Part shown: positions 7,291-15,755 of the stretch, piece after piece | Numbering within the stretch: the first letter of the stretch is position 1 | Layout of the letters: every line of letters begins with the position of its first letter | Origin: Acidimicrobiaceae bacterium | GTDB taxonomy: Bacteria > Actinomycetota > Acidimicrobiia > Acidimicrobiales > RAAP-2 | NCBI GenBank assembly: GCA_027314705.1 | Contig: DAHVAJ010000017.1 | Coordinates: 1 to 46,122 of the forward strand | Length of the DNA: 46,122 nt | Reading direction: 5' to 3' | The notes under the pieces: model-generated | What the model was told of the DNA's origin: nothing | The model's database searches: none | The model's input: the letters and a program-made list of their open reading frames with translations, nothing else | Made by a program: the position numbers and the translations under genes

Positions 7291-8912
7291 GCGACGAGGT
7301 GATCGACGGGATGGCGGCCCGGGCGGCCGTCCGGGGCTGGGTGTGGGCCCCCACGTTCTGGGGTCTCGTCGAGGCGCGGGCCTCGGCCACGCCGGACGCG
7401 GTGGCGGCCCACGAGGACACGGGTCGCGAGCTGACCTTCGCCCGCTACCGCGACGCCTGCCTCCGGGCCGCGGCCGGCCTCCACACCGAGTGGGGCGTCG
7501 ACCGGGACACCGCCGTGAGCTGGGAGCTGCCCACCTGGAACGAGTCCCTCGTCCTGGTGGGCGCCCTGGCCCGCCTCGGCGCCCGCCAGAACCCGCTCAT
7601 CCCCATCTACCGGGGGCGCGAGGTCGAGTTCATCACCGAGCAGAGCTCGGCCTCGCTGCTCGTGGTGCCGACCGTCTACCGGGACTTCGACTTCGAGGCC
7701 ATGGCCCGTGCGGTCGCCGCTGGTCGCACCGACCTCGGGGTGCTGGTGGTCGACCGGGACCTGCCCGAGGGCGACCCGACCGTGCTGCCGGCGGCCGACC
7801 CGGCGCCGGCCACGGCGGCCGACGCCCCGGTGCGGTGGCTCTTCTACACGTCGGGGACGACGGCCGACCCGAAGGGGGCGCCCCACACCGACCTCACGGT
7901 GGCCGCGTCGGCCCTGGCCATGGCCGAGTGCCTCGACATCCGGGAGGACGACGTCTCCGCCCTGGTGTTCCCCTTCACCCACATCGGCGGCATCGGCTGG
8001 CTCATCGCCTCCCTCCTCACCGGGTGCACCCTGCTCACCACCGAGGCCTTCGACGCCCAGGCCACGCCGGCCTTCCTGGCCGCCAACGGGGTCACCCTGG
8101 CCGGCTCGGGCACCCCCTTCCACCTGGCCTATCTGGCCGCCCAACGGGCCCGGGGCGACGGTCCGCTCTTCCCCCGGGTGCGCGCCTACCCCGGGGGCGG
8201 CGCGCCCAAGCCGCCCCAGCTCCATCACGACCTGAAGGCCGAGATCGGCGGGGTCGGCATCGTCTCCGGCTACGGGCTCACCGAGGCCCCCATCGTGGTC
8301 ATGGCCACCACCCACGACCCCGACGGCAAGCTGGCCGACACCGAGGGGCGGCCGACCCCGGGGGTCGACCTCGTGGTGGTCACCCTGGACGGCCGGCGGG
8401 CCGGTCCGGGCGAAGAGGGCGAGATCCGCCTGAAGGGGCCCCAGGTCATCGGCGGCTACCTCGACCCGTCCCTCGACGCCGAGGCCTTCGACGGCAACGG
8501 CTACTTCCGCACCGGCGACCTCGGCGTCGTGGATGCCGAGGGGTACGTGACCATCACCGGGCGCCTGAAGGACGTCATCATCCGCCACGGCGAGAACATC
8601 TCGGCCAAGGAGATCGAGGACCTGCTCTACGCCCACCCGGCGGTGGCCGACGTGGCCGTGATCGGCCTCCCCGACCCGAGGACGGGCGAGCGGGCCTGCG
8701 CGGTGGTGGCCCTGACCGACGGCCACTCCTTCGACCTCGCTGCCATGGCCGCCTACCTGACCGAGCGCCGGCTGCGCCGCCAGGCCATCCCCGAGCAGCT
8801 CGAGGTGGTCGGGGCCGTCCCCCGCAACCCGGCGGGCAAGATCCTGAAGCACGAGTTGCGCGGGCGGTTCGCCCCGCCCGGGTCCGCACCGACCGTGGAG
8901 GGGGCGCCGTGA
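7287..8912 (+). CDS. acyl-CoA synthetase / AMP-binding ligase
   Basis: Second ligase of the cassette, 541 residues from GTG 7287, which overlaps the upstream stop as GTGA. ANL motifs are LFYTSGTTADPKGA (P-loop), YGLTEAPIVV (A5), GYFRTGDLGVVD (A7), GRLKDVIIRHGENISAKEIE (A8) and a C-terminal RNPAGKILK with the adenylation lysine. The IIRHGENISAKEIE form of A8 and the QNPLIPIYRGREVEFI region resemble cyclohexanecarboxylate-type and long-chain FadD-like ligases. The frame continues upstream, but that part is shadow of the EthD-like gene. It differs clearly from the ligases at 1959 and 4853, so the three probably act on different acids. Substrate not readable. Confidence 0.88.
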   Translation: MSDEVIDGMAARAAVRGWVWAPTFWGLVEARASATPDAVAAHEDTGRELTFARYRDACLRAAAGLHTEWGVDRDTAVSWELPTWNESLVLVGALARLGARQNPLIPIYRGREVEFITEQSSASLLVVPTVYRDFDFEAMARAVAAGRTDLGVLVVDRDLPEGDPTVLPAADPAPATAADAPVRWLFYTSGTTADPKGAPHTDLTVAASALAMAECLDIREDDVSALVFPFTHIGGIGWLIASLLTGCTLLTTEAFDAQATPAFLAANGVTLAGSGTPFHLAYLAAQRARGDGPLFPRVRAYPGGGAPKPPQLHHDLKAEIGGVGIVSGYGLTEAPIVVMATTHDPDGKLADTEGRPTPGVDLVVVTLDGRRAGPGEEGEIRLKGPQVIGGYLDPSLDAEAFDGNGYFRTGDLGVVDAEGYVTITGRLKDVIIRHGENISAKEIEDLLYAHPAVADVAVIGLPDPRTGERACAVVALTDGHSFDLAAMAAYLTERRLRRQAIPEQLEVVGAVPRNPAGKILKHELRGRFAPPGSAPTVEGAP

Positions 8913-9739
8913 GCCCGGTGCGAGGGGTCACCCTCGGCCAGGGCGGCGAGGAGCACGCCGCCGCCGACGCCGCCATCGGCGAGCACGTCGGCCGGCGGTT
9001 CGAGGGCAAGGTCGCCGTCGTCACCGGCGCCGGGTCGGGCATCGGCCGGGGCGTGGCCCTGCGCCTCGCCCGGGAGGGGGCGGCCGTCGCCGCCCTGGAC
9101 GTGGACGTCGGGTCGGCCGAGGCCACGGCCGCCACCGCCACCGCCGACGGCGGGACGGCGGTGGCCTACGGGTGCGACGTGACCTCGGAACCCTCGGTGG
9201 CCGAGACGGTGGCGGCCGTGGTCGGCCGGTTCGGACCCCCGGCGGTCGTCTGCAACGTCGCCGGCATCGGGGGGTTCTTCCACACCGCCGAGATGCCGCT
9301 GGAGCGGTGGCAGCGCATCCTCGCCGTGAACCTCACCGGGCCCTTCCTGGTCTGCCGGGCGACCCTTCCCCACCTCCTCGAGCACGGTGGGGCCATCGTC
9401 AACGTGGCCTCCAACACCGCCCTGATGGGCCAGGCCTACTCGGCCGCCTACTGCGCCTCGAAGGGCGGCCTGCTGCTCTTCTCCAAGGCACTGGCGGCGG
9501 AGTACCTGGGGCGCGGGGTGCGGGTGAACGTGGTGGCCCCCGGTGGCACCGACACCCCGCTCCTCGGCACCTTCGGGCTGCCGGAGGGGGCCGACCCCCG
9601 GCAACTGACCAAGATCATGACCCCCATGGGGTTCTCGACCCCGGCCGAGATCGCCGCCTCCATCGCCTTTCTGGCCTCCGACGAGTCCTCCTACACCACG
9701 GGGGCCGTCCTCTCGGTGGACGGGGGTCTCACCATCTGA
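8909..9739 (+). CDS. short-chain dehydrogenase/reductase
   Basis: Classical SDR, 276 residues from GTG 8909, which overlaps the preceding ligase stop by 4 bases. After a ~30-residue N-terminal extension come the cofactor loop VTGAGSGIG, a CNVAG motif in the place of NNAG, and the catalytic residues in NVASNTALMGQAYSAAYCAS followed by Lys. The C-terminal TTGAVLSVDGG is typical. It likely oxidises or reduces a hydroxyl or keto group on the acyl-CoA made by the upstream ligases. An in-frame start closer to the Rossmann fold is not excluded. A 16-bp palindrome follows the stop, and the P450 gene begins 85 bases later. Confidence 0.88.
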   Translation: MSPVRGVTLGQGGEEHAAADAAIGEHVGRRFEGKVAVVTGAGSGIGRGVALRLAREGAAVAALDVDVGSAEATAATATADGGTAVAYGCDVTSEPSVAETVAAVVGRFGPPAVVCNVAGIGGFFHTAEMPLERWQRILAVNLTGPFLVCRATLPHLLEHGGAIVNVASNTALMGQAYSAAYCASKGGLLLFSKALAAEYLGRGVRVNVVAPGGTDTPLLGTFGLPEGADPRQLTKIMTPMGFSTPAEIAASIAFLASDESSYTTGAVLSVDGGLTI

Positions 9740-9749
9740 CGGCGCGGGC

Positions 9750-9765
9750 CGACCGGGCCCGGTCG
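9750..9765. terminator. 16-bp perfect palindrome between SDR and P450 genes
   Basis: CGACCGGGCCCGGTCG is a perfect palindrome starting 10 bases after the SDR stop. It could form an attenuating hairpin between the ligase cassette and the P450 gene, or act as an operator; the sequence alone does not decide. Confidence 0.35.
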
Positions 9766-9824
9766 TCGTGCCAAGATGGGACGGCGGCGCCCGAGGACGC
9801 CTTCCGGGCCGCGGAAGGAGGACC

Positions 9825-11027
9825 ATGGCCGGCTCGACACCGGTGGAGCACTGGGACACCGACTTCGACGTGATGAGCCCGAGCTACGTGGCCGACCCGT
9901 TCACGATCTGGGACCAGTTGCGGGCCACCTGTCCGATCGCCCACTCCGGGCGCCGGGGGAGCACCTGGCTGCCGACCCGGTACCAGGACGTGGTCGATCT
10001 GGCCCACGACATCGGGCACTTCAGCTCCGCCGAGATCTCCGTCATCCCGTTCGAGGGCGAGCCCCCCGACGAACCCCTCCTGGCCTACGGCGTCCCGCCC
10101 ATCTCCGCCGACCCGCCCCTGCACACCTGGACGCGCCGGCTCCTCCTGCCGTGGTTCTCCCACCGCCGGGTCGAGGGCTACGAGCCCATGACGCGGGAGC
10201 TCTGCGCCGGCCTCGTGGACGGATTCCTGGCCGACGGCCGGGCCGACGCCGCCGGGGAGTACGCCCAGCAGATCCCGGTCCGGGTCATCGCCTCCATCCT
10301 CGGGGTGCCGGCCACCCTGTCCGACACCTTCACCGACTGGGTCCGGGGCGTGCTCGAGTTCGCCGACGATCCCGAGCGGCGGAGATCGGCCACCGAGTCG
10401 CTCATCACCTACTTCGTGGAGGAGGTGGCCAAGCGCAAGCGGGAGCCCGGTGACGACCTGCTCAGCTACCTCCTGCACGCCGAGGTCGAGGGCCGACCGG
10501 TGGAGGAGGGCGTGGTGCTCGGCGTCGCCGCCCTGGTGCTCATCGCCGGGGTGGACACCACCTGGAGCGCCATCGGGTCGTCCCTCTGGCACCTGGCCAC
10601 CCATCCCGACGACCGCAAGGCACTGGCCGGCGACCCCGAGGCCATGGCCCTGGGCGTCGAGGAGCTCCTCCGGGCGTACTCGCCGGTGACCATGGCCCGG
10701 GTGGTGACCGAGGACATCGAGTTCCGGGGGTGCCCGATGCACGCCGGCGACAAGGTGCTCATGAACTTCCCGGCCGCCAACCGCGACCCCGAGGCGTTCG
10801 AGGACCCGGACCGGGTCATCCTCGACCGGGCCCACAACCGCCACGTGGCCTTCGGTTCGGGGATCCACCGGTGTGCCGGGTCGAACCTGGCCCGCATGGA
10901 GCTGCGGGTGGCGCTCGAAGAGTGGCTGCGCCGCATCCCCGAGTTCCGCCTCGCCGAGGGCGAGGAGGTCACCTGGGCCGGTGGGCAGGTGCGTGGCCCT
11001 CGGCACTGCCAGGTGGTCTTCCCGTGA
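9825..11027 (+). CDS. cytochrome P450
   Basis: Soluble bacterial class I P450 mono-oxygenase, 400 residues from ATG 9825, behind a good AAGGAGG (9815-9821). The I-helix oxygen-activation motif is AGVDTT near residue 240. The K-helix ExxR is EELLR. The heme loop is FGSGIHRCAG, with proximal ligand Cys350. The start at 9768 is rejected because it would add a low-complexity arginine/glycine stretch. The ferredoxin gene overlaps its stop by 4 bases and is the obvious electron donor; no ferredoxin reductase is in the window. The N-terminus (HWDTDFDVMSPSYVADPF) does not allow me to name a CYP family. A hydroxylation of a steroid or other hydrophobic acid would fit the context. Confidence 0.93.
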   Translation: MAGSTPVEHWDTDFDVMSPSYVADPFTIWDQLRATCPIAHSGRRGSTWLPTRYQDVVDLAHDIGHFSSAEISVIPFEGEPPDEPLLAYGVPPISADPPLHTWTRRLLLPWFSHRRVEGYEPMTRELCAGLVDGFLADGRADAAGEYAQQIPVRVIASILGVPATLSDTFTDWVRGVLEFADDPERRRSATESLITYFVEEVAKRKREPGDDLLSYLLHAEVEGRPVEEGVVLGVAALVLIAGVDTTWSAIGSSLWHLATHPDDRKALAGDPEAMALGVEELLRAYSPVTMARVVTEDIEFRGCPMHAGDKVLMNFPAANRDPEAFEDPDRVILDRAHNRHVAFGSGIHRCAGSNLARMELRVALEEWLRRIPEFRLAEGEEVTWAGGQVRGPRHCQVVFP

Positions 11028-11221
11028 GGATCCGGGTGGACGAGACCAAGTGCACCGGGCACGCCCGCTGCTACGGGTTGGCGCCCGAGCTCTTCTCGGT
11101 GGACGACTACGGCCTCTCGTCGGTGGCGGGTGACGGGACCGTGCCGCCCGAGCTGGAGGACAAGGCCCGGTTGGCCATGGCCAACTGCCCCGAGTACGCC
11201 ATCGAGGAGATCACCGACTGA
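11024..11221 (+). CDS. small single-cluster ferredoxin with CxxHxxC motif
   Basis: A 65-residue ferredoxin that should pass electrons to the P450 encoded just upstream; the GTG start overlaps the P450 stop. Cluster residues are Cys10-x2-His13-x2-Cys16 and Cys55-Pro56. The second cysteine of a standard CxxCxxC(x)nCP site is therefore histidine. Such P450-associated ferredoxins with a variable residue in that place are known from mycobacteria and other actinobacteria, and bind 3Fe-4S or 4Fe-4S clusters. The rest (YGLAPELFSVDDYG) is typical of the P450-linked ferredoxins. Confidence 0.92.
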   Translation: MRIRVDETKCTGHARCYGLAPELFSVDDYGLSSVAGDGTVPPELEDKARLAMANCPEYAIEEITD

Positions 11222-11301
11222 ACGGGCTCGGCCGGCCCACCTTCCGGCCACGCCCATCACGGGGCGCCCCGGCGGCCCGTCGCCCACCGGAGGGAGGGCC
11301 G

Positions 11302-12309
11302 ATGCGCCTCGGCAACATGTTCGGACCCGACGCCACCTTCGCCGGCGTCCCGGCCGGTGATCCCGGCGATCCGGCCAGCTTCGCCGGCGCCGGCGCCGTC
11401 ATCCTCGGTGCCCCGTTCGACGGCGGCACCAGCCACCGCCCGGGCTGCCGGTTCGGACCCCAGGCCATCCGGACGACCGACTACCTGCCCCACGACGGCC
11501 GACGTCCCCACCTGGCCCTCGGGGTCGACCCCCTGGTGGAGCTGGGCGTGGTCGACCTGGGCGACGTCGAGATGCCGCCCGGGGACATCACCACCTCCTG
11601 CGCCCGGCTCGAGGCGGCCGTCGGGGCCGTCGCCGCCCGCGGGACGGTGCCCGTCGTGCTCGGCGGCGACCACACCATCGCCTGGCCCGACGCCACCGGG
11701 GTGGCCCGCCACGTCGGTTGGGGCCGGCTGGCCATGATCCACTTCGACGCCCACGCCGACACCGCCGACACCCAGTTCGGCTCCCTGATGGGCCACGGGA
11801 CGCCGATGCGCCGGCTCATCGAGTCGGGCGCGGTGCGGGGTGACCGGTTCCTCCAGATCGGCCTACGGGGCTACTGGCCCGAGGCGGAGACGCTCGACTG
11901 GATGGCCGCCCAGGGCATGCGCTGCTACGAGATGACCCAGGTGGTCGCCCGTGGCCTCGACGCCTGTCTGACCGAGGCATTCGCCATCGTCACCGAAGGG
12001 TGCGACGCGGTCTTCCTCTCGGTCGACCTCGACGTGGTCGACCCCGGTGCCGCACCGGCCACCGGGACGCCGGAACCGGGCGGGCTCTCGGCCCGCCAGC
12101 TGCTCGACGCCGTGCGCCGCATCGGCCAGGAGCTGCCGCTCGCCGGCGCCGACGTGGTGGAGCTCTCGCCTCCCTACGACCATGCCGAGGTCACCGCCTA
12201 CCTGGCCAACCGGGTCGTGCTCGAGGTCCTCTCGGGCCTCGCCTGGCAGCGGGCCCGGAAGGCCGGCCGGCCGGTCCGCGACCCGGGGAGCCCGCTCCTC
12301 GACCGGTGA
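11302..12309 (+). CDS. agmatinase / arginase-family ureohydrolase
   Basis: Binuclear-manganese ureohydrolase, 335 residues, hydrolysing a guanidino compound to urea and an amine. Metal ligands are visible in GGDHT (about residue 117), FDAHADT (about residue 149) and SVDLDVVDP (about residue 237). The substrate-side stretch GAPFDGGTSHRPGCRFGP is characteristic of agmatinase-type members. GGAGGG lies just upstream of ATG 11302. An 80-base gap separates it from the ferredoxin gene, so it may or may not share the transcript. Guanidinobutyrase, guanidinopropionase or proclavaminate amidinohydrolase activities are alternatives, since family members are hard to separate by sequence. Its link to the catabolic genes is unclear. 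Confidence 0.88.
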   Translation: MRLGNMFGPDATFAGVPAGDPGDPASFAGAGAVILGAPFDGGTSHRPGCRFGPQAIRTTDYLPHDGRRPHLALGVDPLVELGVVDLGDVEMPPGDITTSCARLEAAVGAVAARGTVPVVLGGDHTIAWPDATGVARHVGWGRLAMIHFDAHADTADTQFGSLMGHGTPMRRLIESGAVRGDRFLQIGLRGYWPEAETLDWMAAQGMRCYEMTQVVARGLDACLTEAFAIVTEGCDAVFLSVDLDVVDPGAAPATGTPEPGGLSARQLLDAVRRIGQELPLAGADVVELSPPYDHAEVTAYLANRVVLEVLSGLAWQRARKAGRPVRDPGSPLLDR

Positions 12310-12329
12310 GCCGGGGTGGGCCCGGGCCT

Positions 12330-12356
12330 CGGCGTCGGCCGGCGGGCCCGACGCCG
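12330..12356. terminator. hairpin between convergent genes
   Basis: GGCGTCGG (12331-12338) and CCGACGCC (12348-12355) pair perfectly around a 9-base loop, with a further C:G pair outside. It lies between the stops of the ureohydrolase and the minus-strand exporter and could terminate both transcripts. No T-tract. Confidence 0.55.
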
Positions 12357-12372
12357 GCCTGCGGCCGACGGC

Positions 12373-14409
12373 CTAGGCCGAACTCGCCGCCCGGGCGTCG
12401 GCCAGCAGCTTGTCGTCGTCGGCCAGGAGGGCTCTCGCCAGGTCGCGGACCATGTCGAGCACCTCGGGATGGTCCTCGGGGTCCCAGCCCTCCAACAACT
12501 CGGTCATCGAGTCCCGGCGGGCCGCCGTGAGGTGCTCGATGGCGTCGCCACCGGCTGCCGTGAGGACCAGGCGGTGCCCCTCCGGGCAGGGGACGGCTTC
12601 GATCATGTCCCGGGTCACGAGGGCGTCGACGCCATCGGCCAGCCGCTCCGGATCGACGCCCAGGCGGGCGCCCACGTCCTCGATGGTGGCGTCGGGCCGG
12701 TCGGCCAGACGGTAGAGGAGCCAGCTGGCCCGGGGTGGGAGGTCGAGCCCGGCACGCCTGGCCAGCATCCCGTAGAGCTCGCTCCGGTTCTCCCGGCTGG
12801 CCGCCCGCTCCAGGATCCGCTGGACCTCGCCCAACGAGGTCCGGGGTTCGGGTAGTCCCAGGTGCTCGGCCGGCTCGGAGGTGCGGATCGACCGGCGCAG
12901 GGCGATCTCGGGGAGGGTCCAGCTCAGCAGGAAGGCGACGAAGGCGATGGGGACCCCGATGAGGAACATGGTCTGGATGGTGTGGGCGATGCCCTCGATG
13001 ACGCCGGCCTGCGCCGCGGCGGGCAGCTTCTGGATGGCCGCCGGGTTCTCGGCGCTGAGATTGAGGCCGGCCGGCGCCTTGGTCAGGTGCAGCGCGCGCA
13101 GGACGTTGGTGGCCACCAGGTTGGAGAAGATGGCGCCGAACACGGCGGTCCCGAACGAGCCGCCGATCATCCGGAAGAAGGTGACGCCTGAGGTGGCGGT
13201 GCCCAGCTCCTCGTAGGGGACGGCGTTCTGGACGGCCACCGTCAGCACCTGCAGGATGAGGCCGAGACCCAGACCGAACACCACCATGTAGCCGGCCATG
13301 ACCCAGGCCCCGGTGGTCACCCCGATCAGCGACATCAGGTAGAGCCCGACCGTCACGAGGGCGGTACCCACCACCGGGAAGACCTTGTAGCGACCCCACC
13401 GGCTGACCAGGAGGCCGGAGCCGATCGAGCCCACCAGCAGGCCGCCCATGAGGGGGAACAGCCGGACGCCGGACTGGATGGCACTGACCCCCCTGACCTC
13501 CTGGAAGAAGAGGGGCAGGAACGTCAGCGCACCGAACATGGCGAACCCGACGACGAAGCCGATGGCGCTGGCCGCCGAGAACACCCGGTTGGCGAAGAGC
13601 GGCAGCGGGAGGATGGGCTCCTCGGCCCGGTGCTCGGCCACCAGGAACAAGAGGGAGAACACCACCCCGGCGACCGCGAGGCCGATCACGAAGGGCGAGC
13701 GCCACGGGTAGGTGGTGCCGCCGAGGCTGGTGAACAGCACCAGCGAGGTGGCGGCCAGCGCGATCAGCGCCGTGCCCAGGTAGTCGATGACCCGGTGCAC
13801 CCGGGTGAGCACCCCGGGCAGGGCCACACCGGTCACGGCCAGGGCCACGGCTCCGATGGGGAGGTTGATGTAGAAGATCCACCGCCAGGAGAGGTAGTCG
13901 ACGAAGACGCCGCCGATGAGCGGTCCGACGATGGAGGTCACGCCGAACATGGCCATGAAGAGGCCCATGTACCGGCCGCGCTCCCGGGGGGAGACCACGT
14001 CGCCGATGATGGTCATGGCGCCGATCATCAGCCCGCCGCCACCCAGGCCCTGGACGGCCCGGAACACGATCAGCTCCAACATGGAGTGGCTCAGGCCGCT
14101 CAGTACCGACCCGACCAGGAACAGGACGATGGCCGACTGGAAGAAGAGCTTGCGGCCGTAGAGGTCCCCCAGCTTCCCCCACAGGGGCGTCGAGACCGTG
14201 GACGCCAGCAGATAGGCGGTCACCACCCAGCTCAGGTGGGAGGCGCCGTGCAGGTCCCCGACGATGGTGGGCAGGGCGGTCGCCACCACCGTCTGGTCCA
14301 GCGCGGCCAGGAACATGCCCAGCATGAGGGCGACGATGACCACCAGCACCCGCCGGTGGGACAGGGCGGGGGACGGGGTGGCCCGTGCCGCGCTCTCCGT
14401 GTCACTCAC
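12373..14409 (-). CDS. MFS drug exporter (DHA2, 14 TM) fused to a C-terminal MarR-like domain
   Basis: Proton-linked efflux pump of the EmrB/QacA (DHA2) type, 678 residues. Most such pumps are 480-540. The first ~520 residues hold about 14 hydrophobic helices and family motifs: LDQTVVATALPTIVGDL in TM1, WGKLGDLYGRK (motif A) and GGGLMIGAMTIIGDVVSPRERG. After TM14 (AFLLSWTLPEIALRR) a soluble tail follows. Residues about 545-665 read as a MarR-like winged helix: LPPRASWLLYRLADRP, a helix-turn-helix around TIEDVGARLGVDPERLADGV, a wing with HRLVLTAAG, and a long C-terminal helix pair. The GTG start has GGGAGAG upstream. No separate regulator gene is adjacent. Regulator-transporter fusion is seen directly; its function is inference. 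Confidence 0.9.
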   Translation of the reverse strand: MSDTESAARATPSPALSHRRVLVVIVALMLGMFLAALDQTVVATALPTIVGDLHGASHLSWVVTAYLLASTVSTPLWGKLGDLYGRKLFFQSAIVLFLVGSVLSGLSHSMLELIVFRAVQGLGGGGLMIGAMTIIGDVVSPRERGRYMGLFMAMFGVTSIVGPLIGGVFVDYLSWRWIFYINLPIGAVALAVTGVALPGVLTRVHRVIDYLGTALIALAATSLVLFTSLGGTTYPWRSPFVIGLAVAGVVFSLLFLVAEHRAEEPILPLPLFANRVFSAASAIGFVVGFAMFGALTFLPLFFQEVRGVSAIQSGVRLFPLMGGLLVGSIGSGLLVSRWGRYKVFPVVGTALVTVGLYLMSLIGVTTGAWVMAGYMVVFGLGLGLILQVLTVAVQNAVPYEELGTATSGVTFFRMIGGSFGTAVFGAIFSNLVATNVLRALHLTKAPAGLNLSAENPAAIQKLPAAAQAGVIEGIAHTIQTMFLIGVPIAFVAFLLSWTLPEIALRRSIRTSEPAEHLGLPEPRTSLGEVQRILERAASRENRSELYGMLARRAGLDLPPRASWLLYRLADRPDATIEDVGARLGVDPERLADGVDALVTRDMIEAVPCPEGHRLVLTAAGGDAIEHLTAARRDSMTELLEGWDPEDHPEVLDMVRDLARALLADDDKLLADARAASSA

Positions 14410-14546
14410 GTGGTCTCTCCCTGTCGTCGCCGGCCACCGTCACCAACACCGGAAGCGTGCCAGTTCATTCCGACCCCCGGACCGGCCGGCCGCACCGTCC
14501 GGCCCGCCCCTCCGGCAGCGCCGGCCGCCGAGCGGCGCGACCGGGC

Positions 14547-15755
14547 CTAGGACAGGCGCTCGACGATCATGGCCATGCCTTGGCCGCCACCCACGCACAT
14601 CGACTCGAGGCCGACGGTCGTGCCCGTGTCGTCGAGGGCGTTGAGCAGGGTGGTCATGATGCGGGCACCGGTCTGGCCGAAGGGATGGCCGAGGGCGATG
14701 GCCCCACCCCGTACGTTGAGCTTGTCCCAGCTGATGCCCAGCTCCCTGGCCGAGGGGACCACCTGGGCGGCGAAGGCCTCGTTGATCTCGACGAGGTCGA
14801 CGTCGTCGATGGTCATGCCGGCGCGGGAGAGGACCTGGCGGATGGCGTCGACCGGGCCGAGGCCCATGATCTCCGGATTGAGGCCGGAGACGGCGGAGGC
14901 CACGATGCGGGCCAGGGGGGTGATCCCGAGCTGGTGGGCCCGAGTGTCGCTCATCACCACGACGGCGGCGGCACCGTCGTTGAGCGGGCAGGCGTTGCCG
15001 GCGGTGACCGTGCCGCCCTCGCGGAACACCGGCCTCAGCCCGGCCAGGGCGTCGAGCGTCGTCCCCGGCCGGGGCCCGTCGTCCCTCCGCACGACGGTGC
15101 CGTCGGCCAACGTCACCGGGATGATCTCGCGCTCGAAGAAGCCCGACTCGATGGCCGCCCCGGCCCGCTGCTGGGAGCGGAGGGCGTACTCGTCCTGCTC
15201 CTGGCGGCTCACCTTCTTGAGCTCGGCCACGTTCTCGGCCGTCTGGCCCATGGCGATGTAGACGTCGGGGAGCGCGCCCTCGAGCGGGGTCCACGGTTCG
15301 CCGGCGGCGGGGGTCCGGGCCGTGGTGCGGGCCTCCCCGTCGGCGAAGGCGGGATTGTGCGGTCCGACGTCGGCGGCGCCGTGCCCGTACCGGCTGACCG
15401 TCTCGACCCCGGCGGCGACGAAGACGTCGCCCTCGCCGGCCTTGATGGCGTGGGCGGCCATCCGGATGCTCTGGAGCGACGAGGAGCAGTAGCGGTTCAC
15501 GGTCACTCCGGGCACGTCGGGCAGACCGGCCAGGAGGGCGGCCACCCGTGCCATGTTGTACCCGGCTTCGCCGGCCGGCTGGCCCGAGCCGAGGATGACG
15601 TCCTCCACCGAGTGCGGGTCGAGCGCCGGCACCTTGGCCAGGACCTCTCTGATGACCAGGGCGGCGAGGTCATCGGGGCGGCAGTCGACCAGCGAGCCCT
15701 TGTTGGCCCGACCGATCGGGGTCCTTCCGGTGGCGACGATGACGGCATCGGGCAT
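14547..15755 (-). CDS. thiolase (acetyl-CoA acyltransferase, FadA type)
   Basis: Thiolase of 402 residues that cleaves 3-ketoacyl-CoA (or condenses acyl-CoAs). The nucleophile is Cys90 in NRYCSSSLQS. The second-site residues are His in GHPFGQTGARI and Cys in CVGGGQGMAMI. The loop NEAFAAQ is also present. The start ATG 15755 has GAGGAG six bases upstream; a longer frame reaches 16064 but crosses the divergent regulatory region with low-complexity sequence. It is transcribed away from the FadE26/27-like pair across an intergenic region holding a KstR-type site. A role in thiolysis of steroid side-chain or ring CoA esters is plausible, although the active-site block is not that of FadA5 or FadA6 as I remember them. 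Confidence 0.92.
   Translation of the reverse strand: MPDAVIVATGRTPIGRANKGSLVDCRPDDLAALVIREVLAKVPALDPHSVEDVILGSGQPAGEAGYNMARVAALLAGLPDVPGVTVNRYCSSSLQSIRMAAHAIKAGEGDVFVAAGVETVSRYGHGAADVGPHNPAFADGEARTTARTPAAGEPWTPLEGALPDVYIAMGQTAENVAELKKVSRQEQDEYALRSQQRAGAAIESGFFEREIIPVTLADGTVVRRDDGPRPGTTLDALAGLRPVFREGGTVTAGNACPLNDGAAAVVVMSDTRAHQLGITPLARIVASAVSGLNPEIMGLGPVDAIRQVLSRAGMTIDDVDLVEINEAFAAQVVPSARELGISWDKLNVRGGAIALGHPFGQTGARIMTTLLNALDDTGTTVGLESMCVGGGQGMAMIVERLS

Noticed and set aside
12191-14182. Long opposite-frame open reading frames over the exporter (and many like it across the window)
   Set aside because: In DNA above 70% G+C, stop codons are rare in all frames. These products are Arg/Gly/Pro-rich without domains, whereas the chosen frames show conserved motifs.
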